This document shows, piece by piece, positions 25,001 to 33,505 of a stretch of DNA of 64,000 nucleotides. The notes below the pieces were generated by a model. It was not told where the DNA came from and searched no databases. It was given only the letters and a program-made list of their open reading frames with translations. Position 1 is the first letter of the stretch; each line of letters begins with the position of its first letter. The stretch is from JADFNB01 sp036397455 (lineage in GTDB: Bacteria; Gemmatimonadota; Gemmatimonadetes; Gemmatimonadales; GWC2-71-9): assembly GCA_036397455.1 (NCBI GenBank), contig DASWIX010000025.1:1-64000 (forward strand), given 5' to 3'. Position numbers and translations under genes: made by a program.

Positions 25001-26034
25001 GAGAGCGGACCGAGCAGCTCCGAGAAATACGTCGCCGAGGAGAATGACATGCCCAGCGGCAACCCCGACCCGGCGGGCGTGAACAGCAGCAACCCGCCCA
25101 GCACCGCCGTGGCGCCCACGCGCGCCGCCAGGCCGCCAAACACGATCAGCGGAACCAGGGTCGCCAACGCGACCATCGCGGCGCGATCACTGCCCTCCGC
25201 CAGCAGCCGCAACTTGTAGCTGCCCTGGGTCGGCGGCACGAGCCGGACGCTGAACAGCGTGTCGGGCCGCGTCTCGGTTCCAGCACACGACGGGAGACAA
25301 TAGTCGAACACGTCCGCCCAATACGGCCCTCGTCCCGCGCCGAAGAACTCCAACTCGACGCCGGTCTCACGACTGAATGCGGCCGCGACCGTCCGGTCGC
25401 GGTTGGGCACGGCCTCATCGGCGTACAGCAGCACGTGCGCCACGGCGACCGCCCCGCCCATTCCCTGGCGCCATGCCTCCAGCTTGGCGTAGAATGGGGT
25501 GATGCGAGCTCCGAGCCCCGAGTCCGCCGCCGTCACAGGCGGGAGTCGGTGTCGCCCCGCCCAGACCCACGGCCGGCCCGTCGAATCGAAGACGACGACC
25601 CCGCGCTCCGGGGACTGCCCGCCCACGGCCGACGCGAGGCGTTCGGCGGCAACGTCGCGGCTGGCACCCGACTGCGCGGCCCCATACTGGGCGAGCGCCT
25701 CGACCTGCTGCACCGCTTCTTCGAGAGTCGTGGCAAGACGCTCGCCCGCCTGCTGCACAAGCCCCCACCGCACACCCGTTGAATCCGCCGCCCAGTTGGT
25801 CTCGGCGGCGGCACGTCGCCGGGTTGACGCGGTGGTGACCCACGCCCCCAGCAGCGCGAGCACGGCGAGCAAAATGGGGCCCACCCGGCGACCCGCGTCC
25901 CTCGCCGTCACCAGGACGGCCAGCGAGGCGAATATCAGGATCGTCGCTGCCGGCACGGGGCCGGGCCGGGCCAGCCAGAGCCCCAGCAGCCCGACTTGCG
26001 CCAGGCCAACGATCTCCCAATGAGCCAGCCGCAT
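22012..26034 (-). CDS. Very large NtrY-like membrane sensor histidine kinase
   Basis: A 1340-residue kinase, roughly twice the usual size. Residues 1-700 alternate extracytoplasmic segments with many TM helices (at least ten, dense between about 290 and 520). A further TM pair near 775-800 and near 940-960 brackets a second sensor region. Then follow HAMP (EPVQLLRQAADQVGRGEVPS), PAS (about 1030-1100), the phosphoacceptor QVAHEIKNPLTPIRLGI with His1137, and an HATPase with LINLIENAKGAG, DDGRGI and GTGLGLAICK. The H-box variant with NPLTPI is typical of NtrY. No NtrX-type regulator is adjacent, so the partner is encoded elsewhere. The ATG at 26034 overlaps the head of the divergent creatininase-like gene. 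Confidence 0.88.
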   Translation of the reverse strand: MRLAHWEIVGLAQVGLLGLWLARPGPVPAATILIFASLAVLVTARDAGRRVGPILLAVLALLGAWVTTASTRRRAAAETNWAADSTGVRWGLVQQAGERLATTLEEAVQQVEALAQYGAAQSGASRDVAAERLASAVGGQSPERGVVVFDSTGRPWVWAGRHRLPPVTAADSGLGARITPFYAKLEAWRQGMGGAVAVAHVLLYADEAVPNRDRTVAAAFSRETGVELEFFGAGRGPYWADVFDYCLPSCAGTETRPDTLFSVRLVPPTQGSYKLRLLAEGSDRAAMVALATLVPLIVFGGLAARVGATAVLGGLLLFTPAGSGLPLGMSFSSATYFSELLGPLSSSAGHLIITATLVLLAAAGLWRRGIRLRWWSYVAAASMIVVTPSVLQVLAAGITPPDAGPDLGLWLQWEVLVTLATGALVMLAAAFVRGTGETIAQPWMAWVAGVWAALAALIGLVTWQPVTGWAPWYFYVWLPAIALAIQPAPRLRLVVTVAIVAGTAAALLTWRAATEGRLLLAERDASGLRQGGDPVAVGLLERFGSRLQEDELPRTAGELYGRWSRSVLYNDGYPSSLVSWSPAGAVVARLELASLDIDEALLRQLAETSSARFAPRVDELLLAAGAHYVLTVPFPDGSAVTVSLGPRSRVIEPVRIASFLRGERVVPRPYEMAITEPIIGAVTPSGRLNWRREGWTVRGDERLGFGVGERHLHATIALGGFSGLFVRGVLVATLNVVLIGLLWLASEGIAGMLEGWLAVRKLLAPRSYRARLGLAFAVFIVVPTVGFALWTARGLKNEARRSRDLIIGQTLEDAAIRARDFVNQPDALVMRELDDLADRLSAELVLYEEGALRQASAPVLVELGVLDHYLPRHVHQALGDADLPEITTDERVATHETRIGYRNLGGRQDRTAVLAVPRLVEDAVLVRSERDLAFGLAFVTLLGLGIAAGLATLAARALGEPVQLLRQAADQVGRGEVPSPFGRDAPDEFVPVMNAFTRMASDVHATRAALEAQRQRTVAVLRNVATGVIAMDDRLAVTMANPTAERLLGRRLAVGRPVSQQSPAEWIPVWRWVRAVSQAREEVAPCEFTIEERQIRAQVTPLTGDATGWVVTLDDISELARAVRVLAWGELARQVAHEIKNPLTPIRLGIQHLQRSFDAPRGDYAATLDRTSRQMLDEIERLDAIARAFSRFGAPPAEKEPLVPIDVADACRDTAALYNLGEQDLVHVQADAVLHAIARRDELKEVLINLIENAKGAGARSIVLSVERSDGRVAVAVRDDGRGIAAEDLPRVFEPQFSTTTSGTGLGLAICKRLVESWGGLIAATSEPGVGTAITLTLPT

Positions 26035-26763
26035 TCGTCTCACACCCGGCCTCTATCGATCAAATACATGTCTCCCGCGCGGATCCGGGCAGCGCTCGCG
26101 CGGGATCCGCGGATCATCCTGCCCGTTGGTACGACCGAACAGCACGGCCCTCATCTCCCGGTCGGCGCCGATACGATCATCGTCGAACGGCTCGCGGACG
26201 ACCTCTCGGCCGAATTCGGGGTGTTGCGGGCCCCGACGGTTGAATATGGTGTAAATGTGGCCACTCGCACGCCGTACCCCGGAAATGCCAGCGTCCGCCG
26301 GAAGACGCTCCACCGATTCATGAACGATCTCGTCGGCTCGTGGGAAGAAGGCGGTGTGGAACAGCTCATCATCCTCACGGCCCATGGGTACGACCCGCAT
26401 CAGGAGGCGCTGAGCACGATTCGCACGACCAGGGCATCGGTACGGACGGTGGATATCTTCACGGTCCCGATCGATACCGCCGAGCCGGCCCTGCCGATCC
26501 ACGGGGGCGAGTTCGACACGTCGCTCTTGCTCTACCTCGACGCATCGCTCGTCTCGCTCGAGGACGCGCAAGACTACCTTCCCTCCCGCCGGCCGTCGCG
26601 TTCGGTCTGGACGCTTCCAGCCGATAGCCCCGGCTCCGTCGGCATGCCGACGCGTGCATCCGCCGAAATCGGTCGGCACCTGTATGGCCTCATCTATCGC
26701 CGAATTGCGGAGCGGCTTTTCGGTCAACGCGCCGCACCACCCCACAGGAGGGATTCAGCGTGA
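26020..26763 (+). CDS. Creatininase-family amidohydrolase
   Basis: A 247-residue enzyme of the creatininase/MftE fold, metal-dependent hydrolases acting on cyclic or linear amides. The hallmark LPVGTTEQHGPHLPVGADT carries the Glu and His metal ligands; later TAHGYDPHQEAL and IHGGEFDTSLLLY supply the remaining ligands (family GNGGN and HAGExET positions, here with substitutions: GNGGN is replaced by AHGYD). The ATG at 26020 is chosen because the segment RPLSIKYMSPARIRAAL matches the usual family opening; a later ATG at 26068 would cut into it. It overlaps the divergent kinase gene by 15 bases. The next gene starts within its stop codon (GTGA). The substrate is unknown. Confidence 0.85.
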   Translation: MSQPHSSHTRPLSIKYMSPARIRAALARDPRIILPVGTTEQHGPHLPVGADTIIVERLADDLSAEFGVLRAPTVEYGVNVATRTPYPGNASVRRKTLHRFMNDLVGSWEEGGVEQLIILTAHGYDPHQEALSTIRTTRASVRTVDIFTVPIDTAEPALPIHGGEFDTSLLLYLDASLVSLEDAQDYLPSRRPSRSVWTLPADSPGSVGMPTRASAEIGRHLYGLIYRRIAERLFGQRAAPPHRRDSA

Positions 26764-27356
26764 GGGCCGTGCGCATCGCCGCAACGTGCGGCTGGGGCTT
26801 GCTGATCGCCTCTGCGGCGCTCGCTCAGGTGCCGAATCAGGACCACGGCGTCCTGCTGGTACGGCGCGGCACGGCCGCGATCGGTCGCGAGGAGTTCACC
26901 ATCGCGCGAATCCAGGCCCCCGGCGGCGGCACGGCCGTCACGATTTCGTCGATCAACCGGTATCCTCCCACGCCGGCGCGGCGGACATTCGTCCGGTTCG
27001 GGCCTCGCCGCCTGACGGTGCGGCTCGAAACGCCGTCAACCGAAGTCGCGCGAGAGTACCCCGCTGGCGCCTCGCTGGTGGCCGATGACTCGGTCTTCGC
27101 CGTGTACGCGATGGCCGCCTCCACCCCAACCGGCCAGATCCGCCTGTACTACCCGCGGAGCGGCGAGCGCGGGGTCGCCCGGCTGCACGATCGCGGGATG
27201 GCCGAGACCTCCATCGGGGAGGGCCAGCGGACCTTGCACCACCTGGTCATCGACCGAGGTGGGAACGGCGAAATCCACCTGTGGTTCGACCCGGAGGGCC
27301 GGCTGATGAAGGTCGGTTTGCCCAGCCAGCAGTTGGTGGCCGAACGCGAGATCTAG
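26760..27356 (+). CDS. Exported protein of unknown function, 198 residues
   Basis: The protein has a clear signal peptide (WGLLIASAALAQ) and a mature part made mostly of beta strands, with repeated short phrases such as GVLLVRRGTAAIGREEFTI and HHLVIDRGGNGEIHLWFD. The overall feel is of a lipocalin-like or VirK/DUF-type barrel that binds a small ligand, but I do not recognise a named family. It begins with GTG inside the stop codon of the creatininase-like gene (GTGA overlap), so the two are translationally coupled and may act in one process across the membrane. The efflux operon follows after 116 bases. Confidence 0.7.
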   Translation: MRAVRIAATCGWGLLIASAALAQVPNQDHGVLLVRRGTAAIGREEFTIARIQAPGGGTAVTISSINRYPPTPARRTFVRFGPRRLTVRLETPSTEVAREYPAGASLVADDSVFAVYAMAASTPTGQIRLYYPRSGERGVARLHDRGMAETSIGEGQRTLHHLVIDRGGNGEIHLWFDPEGRLMKVGLPSQQLVAEREI

Positions 27357-27472
27357 CCACTCGGCCTCGCGCCCTGACCGCTCACTGTCACACCCTGAAA
27401 CCTTCCGGCACCCGCCAGCGTATTCTGGTGCGACACCGCTTGGCCACCACTCAGCCACATAGGGATATGACG

Positions 27473-28966
27473 ATGTTTCGCTGCCTTGTTGCTTCATGCG
27501 TTTTGGCGGCCGGGCTGGCCGCCCCGATCGCCGCTCAGCAGCCGGCGGTGCCGTCCGCACCGCAGTCGCTGGGCTTGGCGGATGCCATCGATCTCGCGCG
27601 GCAGTACAACCCGAGTTTCCGCCAGATCACGAACGATCAGGGACCGGCCAACTGGGGGGTACGCAACGCCTATTCGGAATTACTGATCCCCTCCCTGACG
27701 CTGAATGGCTCGATGAGTTATCGCGGGGCCGGTTCGCAACAGTTCCTGACCCAGGAATTCGTACAGCCGTCCGCCACGATCGGGTCGGGCTACTCGCTCA
27801 ACCTGAACTGGCGTCTGTCCGGGGCCACGTTGTCACAGCCCGGCCTCGCCAAGGCGCAGGCCCACGCGACGGCGGCGGCCATCGACGGGGCAGGCAACAC
27901 GCTGCAGTCCCTGGTGACCCAGCAATACCTCGCGGTGCTCCAGGCGCGGGCGCAGGTCGACTTGGCGCAGCTACAATTGACGCGCAATGACGAATTCCTC
28001 CGGCTGGCTCAGGCGCGGTTCCAGGTCGGCCAGTCGACCATGCTGGACGTGCGGCAGGCGGAGGTGGCCAAGGGCCAGTCCGAGGTCGGATTGCTGCAGG
28101 CCCGTCAGCTGGTCCTCGTCGAGAAACTCCGGCTCTTCCAGCAAATGGGGATTCCGGCGCCGGATGATCCGGCGGTGGTAAGCTTGACGGACACGTTCCC
28201 GGTCGTGCAGCCCACGTGGAACATGCAGGAGTTGCTTGCCGCGGCCGACAACGACAACCCGGACGTGAATACCCTGCGTGCCCGCGCCGCCGCGGCCGGT
28301 TCGAGCGAGCGGGCGGCGAAGTCCGAGTGGTTGCCGTCGCTGAGCTTCTCGGCGGGGTGGTCCGGATTCACCCAGCAGTTCACCAACGGGAGTTTCCTGG
28401 TAAGCAGCGCGCGGCAGGGTGCGCAGTCCAGTATCGACGAATGCGAGTATACCAACAGCGCCTGGCTCAACCCCGGCGCGACGCCCCTCGACTGTTCGCG
28501 CCTGGCGCTCACCCCGGCGGATGAAGCAGACATTCGGGCGGGGAACAGCGTCTTCCCTTTCAATTTCACGTCCCAGCCGTTCTCAGCCAGCGTTTCGCTC
28601 TCGCTGCCGATCTTCACGCAGTTCAGCCGGCCCCTGCGCGTGTCCCAGGCCTCCACGGCGGCCGACGACGCCCGGGAATCGGTGCAGGCCCGGCGGCTGC
28701 AGGTTCGGACCGACGTGAGTAATGCCTTCTACGGTCTCGAAGCCGCGTACGAAACGATCGAGATCCAGCGCCGGAACCGCGTGGCCGCGCAGGAGCAATT
28801 GCGGCTCGCGACGGAGCGGTACCGGGTCGGCTCGGGTACCTTCTTTGAACTGCTCGACGCGCAACTCGCGGAACAGCGCGCGCAAGCGGACTACATCAAC
28901 GCGGTGTACGCCTACCACCGCTCGGTGGCGGCTCTCGAATCCGCCGTTGGCCGACCCCTTCGCTGA
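27473..28966 (+). CDS. TolC-family outer membrane efflux protein
   Basis: A 497-residue outer membrane factor with a signal peptide (LAAGLAAPIAAQQ) and the two internally repeated OEP halves: long amphipathic helices (for example QARAQVDLAQLQLTRNDEF and RRNRVAAQEQLRLATERYRV) separated by beta strands (TLNGSMSYRG, SFSAGWSGF). The phrase RYRVGSGTFFELLDAQ is typical of the second half. It should form the trimeric tunnel through the outer membrane. The ATG at 27473 is eight bases after AGGG; the ATG two codons earlier is also possible. It heads the efflux operon, 14 bases before the membrane fusion protein gene. An extra loop with two Cys (around DECEYTN and LDCSRL) is unusual for TolC proteins. 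Confidence 0.9.
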   Translation: MFRCLVASCVLAAGLAAPIAAQQPAVPSAPQSLGLADAIDLARQYNPSFRQITNDQGPANWGVRNAYSELLIPSLTLNGSMSYRGAGSQQFLTQEFVQPSATIGSGYSLNLNWRLSGATLSQPGLAKAQAHATAAAIDGAGNTLQSLVTQQYLAVLQARAQVDLAQLQLTRNDEFLRLAQARFQVGQSTMLDVRQAEVAKGQSEVGLLQARQLVLVEKLRLFQQMGIPAPDDPAVVSLTDTFPVVQPTWNMQELLAAADNDNPDVNTLRARAAAAGSSERAAKSEWLPSLSFSAGWSGFTQQFTNGSFLVSSARQGAQSSIDECEYTNSAWLNPGATPLDCSRLALTPADEADIRAGNSVFPFNFTSQPFSASVSLSLPIFTQFSRPLRVSQASTAADDARESVQARRLQVRTDVSNAFYGLEAAYETIEIQRRNRVAAQEQLRLATERYRVGSGTFFELLDAQLAEQRAQADYINAVYAYHRSVAALESAVGRPLR

Positions 28967-28980
28967 GGAACGCACCCACC

Positions 28981-30222
28981 ATGGCTCGGAAGCGAAAGAT
29001 CATCATTATCGGTGCCGTCGTGCTCGTGGTTGGCGGCTTCATCGGGAGATCGGTGCTCGGCGGCGGCGACACCGGTGTTGCCGTCCGATTGTCGACCGTC
29101 GAGCGCCGCCACCTCACGGCGACCGTGACCGCGAGCGGCAGGATCCAGCCGCAGACCCAGGTCGACGTGAGTGCCGACATTACCGGTCGGATCATTGCGG
29201 TGATGGTCCAGGAAGGCGATTGGGTCCGTCGGGGCGATCTCCTGCTGCGCATCGATCCGTCTACCTATGAGGCGGGTGTCGCGCGCTCCGAGGCGCTGGT
29301 CGCGTCGGCGGAGGCCTCTGCCATTCAATCCGAAGCCAACAAGGATCAGGCCGAACGCGCCCTGCGCCGGGCCCGCGAGCTCCGCGCGGCCGATTCGACA
29401 CTCGTGTCGGACCAGGAACTCGAGCAGGCCGAGACGTCCTATCGCATCGCCGAGGCCGTGTCGGTGTCCAGCCAGCGCCAGGTAGACCAGTCGCGCGCCG
29501 GGTTGCGGGAGGCGACGGACCAATTGGCGAAAACCGTGCTGCGGTCGCCGATGGACGGGCAGGTCACGCGCGTCGCCGTGGAAGAGGGCGAGGTGGCGGT
29601 CCCCGGTACGTTTTCGCGTGAAACCGGGTTGTTGATGACCGTCAGTGACCTGTCGGTGATTCAAGTGGCGGTCCAGGTCGACGAAACCGACGTCGTCCGG
29701 CTCCACACCGGCGACTCGACCGAAGTGACGATCGACGCGTTCCCCGACACGACGTTTACCGGTCGCGTCACCAAGATCTCCCAGAGCGCGGTCAGGCTGG
29801 CGTCATCCACCGGGAGCGATCGTGCGGTGGACTACGACGTGGAGATCACGCTCGACAACCCGCCACCGGACGTCCGCCCCGACCTGTCGGCGACCGCGAA
29901 GATCGTGACGGCCACGCGGGACAGCGCGTTGAGCATTCCGATCATCGCGCTGACGGTGCGCGAGCACACGCCGATATCCACCGAAACCGCGCCGGCCGAC
30001 ACGGCGGGCGGAGAGCGGGATACCGAAGGCGTGTTCGTCGTCGAGAACGGGATCGCGCAGTTCCGGCCTGTGAAGGTCGGCATCGCCGGTACCGAGCACT
30101 TCGAGGTCATTTCGGGCCTTGCCGTCGGCGATTCGATCGTCGCCGGACCCTATCAAGCCATCCGCGATCTCAGGGACAGCAGTCGCGTCCGTCAGATGGA
30201 CACCGAACGGAGTAACCGATGA
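28981..30222 (+). CDS. Periplasmic membrane fusion protein (MacA/HlyD family)
   Basis: A 413-residue protein with an N-terminal membrane anchor (IIIIGAVVLVVGGFIG), a lipoyl-like half (VTASGRIQPQTQVDVSADIT), a long coiled-coil hairpin (about residues 95-175) and the second lipoyl half (LAKTVLRSPMDGQVTRVAV), followed by a beta barrel and a membrane-proximal domain. It bridges the inner-membrane permeases to the TolC-family tunnel. The segment between about 325 and 350 (PISTETAPADTAGGERD) is a low-complexity loop. Its stop overlaps the ATPase start (ATGA), so it is co-translated with the transporter genes. The gene order TolC-fusion protein-ATPase-permeases is that of Mac-type systems. Confidence 0.93.
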   Translation: MARKRKIIIIGAVVLVVGGFIGRSVLGGGDTGVAVRLSTVERRHLTATVTASGRIQPQTQVDVSADITGRIIAVMVQEGDWVRRGDLLLRIDPSTYEAGVARSEALVASAEASAIQSEANKDQAERALRRARELRAADSTLVSDQELEQAETSYRIAEAVSVSSQRQVDQSRAGLREATDQLAKTVLRSPMDGQVTRVAVEEGEVAVPGTFSRETGLLMTVSDLSVIQVAVQVDETDVVRLHTGDSTEVTIDAFPDTTFTGRVTKISQSAVRLASSTGSDRAVDYDVEITLDNPPPDVRPDLSATAKIVTATRDSALSIPIIALTVREHTPISTETAPADTAGGERDTEGVFVVENGIAQFRPVKVGIAGTEHFEVISGLAVGDSIVAGPYQAIRDLRDSSRVRQMDTERSNR

Positions 30223-30917
30223 GCACCCAACCGATCATTCGCGTTCGTGACCTGGCGCGCGAGTACCGCATGGGCGTCGAGACCGTCCGGGCGCTCAATG
30301 GCGTCGACATCGAGATCTTCCCCAATGAATACGTCGCGATCATGGGACCGTCCGGGTCGGGAAAATCCACCATGATGAACATGATTGGATGTCTCGACAC
30401 GCCGACCGCGGGCGAGTACTGGCTCGCCGGACACGAGGTTTCCACCATGTCGGACGACGAACTGGCTCGGGTGCGGAACGCCGAGATCGGGTTCGTCTTC
30501 CAGACGTTCAATCTGCTGCCGCGCGCCAGCGCGTTGCACAACGTGGAACTCCCGCTCATCTACGCGGGGGTGAAGTCGAGCGTCCGGCGCACCCGCGCCG
30601 AAGAGGCGTTGGCTCGCGTGGGCCTGGCCGATCGGATGCACCACAAGCCGAATGAACTCTCCGGCGGTCAGCGGCAGCGCGTGGCGATCGCCCGGGCGCT
30701 GGTCAATGATCCCAGCATCCTGTTGGCCGACGAGCCCACGGGCAATCTCGACTCGGTCACGAGCGAGGAGATCATGACCGTGTTCGCGACGCTCCATCGG
30801 CAGGGCCAGACCGTGATCATGGTGACCCACGAGCCGGATATCGCCGAGCACGCCCACCGGGTTATCACCCTGAAAGACGGCAAGGTCCACAGCGACGAGT
30901 TGAGGCGCGCCGCCTAG
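30219..30917 (+). CDS. ABC transporter ATPase (MacB/LolD type)
   Basis: A 232-residue ATPase with Walker A (GPSGSGKSTMM), the Q-loop in FVFQTFNLLPR, the signature LSGGQRQRVAIARAL, Walker B (ILLADEPTGNLDS) and the switch His in VTHEPD. The NLDS after Walker B and the TFNLLPR Q-loop are typical of the MacB/LolD/FtsE branch, which drives mechanotransmission rather than transport through the membrane pore. It starts with ATG overlapping the preceding stop (ATGA). It is the only ATPase in an operon with four permease genes, so it must serve several permeases or they form mixed pairs. Confidence 0.95.
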   Translation: MSTQPIIRVRDLAREYRMGVETVRALNGVDIEIFPNEYVAIMGPSGSGKSTMMNMIGCLDTPTAGEYWLAGHEVSTMSDDELARVRNAEIGFVFQTFNLLPRASALHNVELPLIYAGVKSSVRRTRAEEALARVGLADRMHHKPNELSGGQRQRVAIARALVNDPSILLADEPTGNLDSVTSEEIMTVFATLHRQGQTVIMVTHEPDIAEHAHRVITLKDGKVHSDELRRAA

Positions 30918-32159
30918 ATGCAGTACTGGGAAGCGATCCGCCTCGCACTCCAGACGATCTGGACCAACAAGATGAAGACCGCCTTCAGCGTGGTCGGCGT
31001 GTTCATCGGCGTCATGTTCCTGATCGCGGTGGTGTCGATTGTCGAGGGCATGAACCGGTACATGACCGACCGGTTCGCCGGCACGCTGCTGGGCGTCAAT
31101 ACACTGCATCTCCGGCGATTCCCGAATTTCGAGACCGGGGAGACGACGCGCGAGACCTGGCTGAGCTGGATCCGCCGCCCGCGGATCACGGTCGACGACG
31201 CGGAAGCGGTCATTGCCGGCCTCTCGATCCATCACGTCGCCGCGTGGGAATCGGCCAGCCGGGCGGAGTTGGAGTACCGTGGGCTGGTCGCCCGCGACAT
31301 CGAGGTGATCGCGGCCTCGGACCGCTATTTCGACATCAAGGGTATGGCGATCGAGGAGGGCCGCGCATTCAGTGCGCAGGAGGTACAGGGCGGCGCCCCC
31401 GTGCTTGTGCTCGGGAACGACCTCGCCAAGCGGCTGTTCGAGGGCATCGACCCGCTCGGCCGGGAAGTGAAAATCCGCGGGATTCCCTATCGGGTCATCG
31501 GCGTGGTCGAGCGCCAAGGCAACCTGTTCGGGATATCGCTGGACAAGTTCGTGGTCACGACCGCGATGTCTCCCGCCAAGCGATTCGTCAACCCGCCGGG
31601 CGCGATCGACGCGTTGCTGGTGAAGACCGCATCGCAGGGTGAACTGCAGCAGGCGATCAGCGAGACGGAAGCCATCATGCGGACGCGCCGGCACTTGCGT
31701 CCGCGTGACGAAGACAACTTCGCGATCGAAACCGCGGACGCCGTGCTCGATTTCTGGGCCAAGATCAACCAGGTGCTCATGCTGGCGCTCCCGATGCTGG
31801 TCGGCATTTCGCTGGTGGTGGGCGGCATCGTGATCATGAACATCATGCTGATGTCGGTCACGGAGCGCACGCGTGAGATCGGCATCCGCAAGTCGCTGGG
31901 CGCCCGCCGGCGCGACATCCTGCACCAGTTTCTCGTCGAGTCCGCCACGACGTCGACCGTCGGAGCGGCGGCCGGTGTCGGCACGGGACTGCTGCTGGCC
32001 AAGATCATCGAGTCGATCTCTCCGCTTCCCGCCAGCGTGGCCCCGTGGTCCATCGTGCTCGGCGTCGGCGTCGGCGCCGGCGTGGGCATCATCGCCGGGA
32101 TATACCCCGCCAGCCGCGCGGCGCGGCTCGACCCCATCGACGCCATGCGGCAGGAGTAG
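30918..32159 (+). CDS. MacB/FtsX-type permease A1
   Basis: A 413-residue permease with one N-terminal TM helix (FSVVGVFIGVMFLIAVVSIV), a MacB periplasmic core domain (about 45-265) and three C-terminal TM helices with the FtsX cytoplasmic signature TERTREIGIRKSLGARRRDI. It begins at the base after the ATPase stop. It resembles permease A2 (33506-34750) far more than its immediate neighbour: both share the openings EAIRLALQ/EGLRLALQ, a GMNRY/GMNAY segment after helix 1, and the C-terminal VGGIVIMNIMLMSV. It most likely pairs with permease B1 to make a heterodimer driven by the upstream ATPase. Confidence 0.93.
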   Translation: MQYWEAIRLALQTIWTNKMKTAFSVVGVFIGVMFLIAVVSIVEGMNRYMTDRFAGTLLGVNTLHLRRFPNFETGETTRETWLSWIRRPRITVDDAEAVIAGLSIHHVAAWESASRAELEYRGLVARDIEVIAASDRYFDIKGMAIEEGRAFSAQEVQGGAPVLVLGNDLAKRLFEGIDPLGREVKIRGIPYRVIGVVERQGNLFGISLDKFVVTTAMSPAKRFVNPPGAIDALLVKTASQGELQQAISETEAIMRTRRHLRPRDEDNFAIETADAVLDFWAKINQVLMLALPMLVGISLVVGGIVIMNIMLMSVTERTREIGIRKSLGARRRDILHQFLVESATTSTVGAAAGVGTGLLLAKIIESISPLPASVAPWSIVLGVGVGAGVGIIAGIYPASRAARLDPIDAMRQE

Positions 32160-32162
32160 GTC

Positions 32163-33407
32163 ATGGTCGGCTTCATCCAATTGTTCGAGGGGGTCGGGAT
32201 CGCCCTGGGCTCGCTGCGCAGCAACAAACTGCGCGCGGCGCTCACGATCCTGGGTGTCGCCATCGGCGTCATGGTCGTCATGGTCATTGCCGCCATGATC
32301 ACCGGCATCAACCAGAACGTCGCCGCGCTGTTCGAGGAGTCGGGCTCCCGCTCGTTCTGGGTCACCCGCTATTTCTCGGGCGGGATCGAAGTGTCGGACG
32401 GGTCCGACGAGATGAGTCCGTGGCGCCGGCGTCCCCAGCCGAATATCGAAGAGGCCGAGCGCATCCGCACGCTCCCGGCGATCGAGTTCGTGGACGTGCA
32501 GGAGTGGTGGAGCGGGTCCGCCGTGTACGGCAGCCAGGAGCTGGAGTCCGTCAGCATCATCGGACGGAGTGAGCACTGGCCCGCCGTCTCCGGAGGCGAC
32601 GTGTACCCGGGCCGGTCGTTCACACGCGTGGAAGACTATACCAACAGCCGGGTCACCGTCATCAGTGACAAGATGGCCGAGCAATTGTTCGGCCGGATCG
32701 ACCCGATCGGTCGAACGATCAAGCTGGCCGGGCATTCGTTTCAGGTCATCGGTGTCCACACGCCCGCCCCGAATCTCTTCGGCGATGGGGACGGACCGCG
32801 CGCAACCGTACCGCACGGCACGTTGCAGAAGTACATCAAGAGCCGGCGCGGTTCGATGGATTTCGTGGTGAAGCCGGTCGATTCCGTGACCGTCGAGCAG
32901 GCCATCGACGACGTCACCGTCGCGTTGCGGACCATGCGCGGGTTGCGGCCGGGCGAAGATAACAACTTCGACGTCATCACGTCGGACAAGCTCCTCGATA
33001 CCTGGAACAAGATCACCGGCGTGTTCTTCCTGGTCATGATCGCGCTCTCGGGCGTCGGCCTGATGGTGGGTGGCGTCGGCGTGGTGGCGATCATGATGAT
33101 CTCGGTGACGGAACGGACCCGCGAGATCGGGGTGCGCAAGGCCCTGGGCGCCACCAAGCGCGTCATCCTGTGGCAGTTCCTGGTGGAAGCGGCGACGCTC
33201 ACCATGGTCGGTGGCGCGACCGGTATGGTCATGGGTGGCCTCCTCGCGGCCGCGGTCGCGGCGACCACGCCACTGCCCGCCGCCGTCCCGCTCTGGTCCA
33301 TCGTCACGGCGTTGGTCGCGGCGGCGGGCACGGGAATCCTGTTCGGGATCTACCCCGCGGCCCGCGCGGCCCGTCTGGATCCCGTCGAGGCCCTGCGGTA
33401 CGAGTAG
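32163..33407 (+). CDS. MacB/FtsX-type permease B1
   Basis: A 414-residue permease of the same architecture as A1: TM helix 1 at about 20-45 (LTILGVAIGVMVVMVIAAMI), the MacB core domain, and three helices with TERTREIGVRKALGATKRVI. Its best relative in the window is B2 (34747-36099): shared FEGVGIA/GEGVAIA opening, LTILGV(A/V)IGV helix, the segment LTGVFFLVMI/ITGVFFLVMI, LWQFLVEAATLTMVGGA and the ending AARLDPVEALR(Y/H)E. The ATG at 32163 is preceded by AGGAG with eight bases spacing. It follows A1 by three bases, so the two are one transcript. Confidence 0.93.
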   Translation: MVGFIQLFEGVGIALGSLRSNKLRAALTILGVAIGVMVVMVIAAMITGINQNVAALFEESGSRSFWVTRYFSGGIEVSDGSDEMSPWRRRPQPNIEEAERIRTLPAIEFVDVQEWWSGSAVYGSQELESVSIIGRSEHWPAVSGGDVYPGRSFTRVEDYTNSRVTVISDKMAEQLFGRIDPIGRTIKLAGHSFQVIGVHTPAPNLFGDGDGPRATVPHGTLQKYIKSRRGSMDFVVKPVDSVTVEQAIDDVTVALRTMRGLRPGEDNNFDVITSDKLLDTWNKITGVFFLVMIALSGVGLMVGGVGVVAIMMISVTERTREIGVRKALGATKRVILWQFLVEAATLTMVGGATGMVMGGLLAAAVAATTPLPAAVPLWSIVTALVAAAGTGILFGIYPAARAARLDPVEALRYE

Positions 33408-33505
33408 TCACCGCTCGGACGACCGAGCCTCCCCTGGCGCTCCCGTTCCGCACGGTCATCCCGCTCCACCTAGCCCCCCGGCCACCCTGACGTCTATCGT
33501 TCGCC

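Noticed and set aside
30192..32816. A long open frame of 874 codons on the minus strand.
   Set aside because: It is antisense to the ATPase and permease genes, with an Asp/His/Arg-rich translation typical of shadows in GC-rich DNA.
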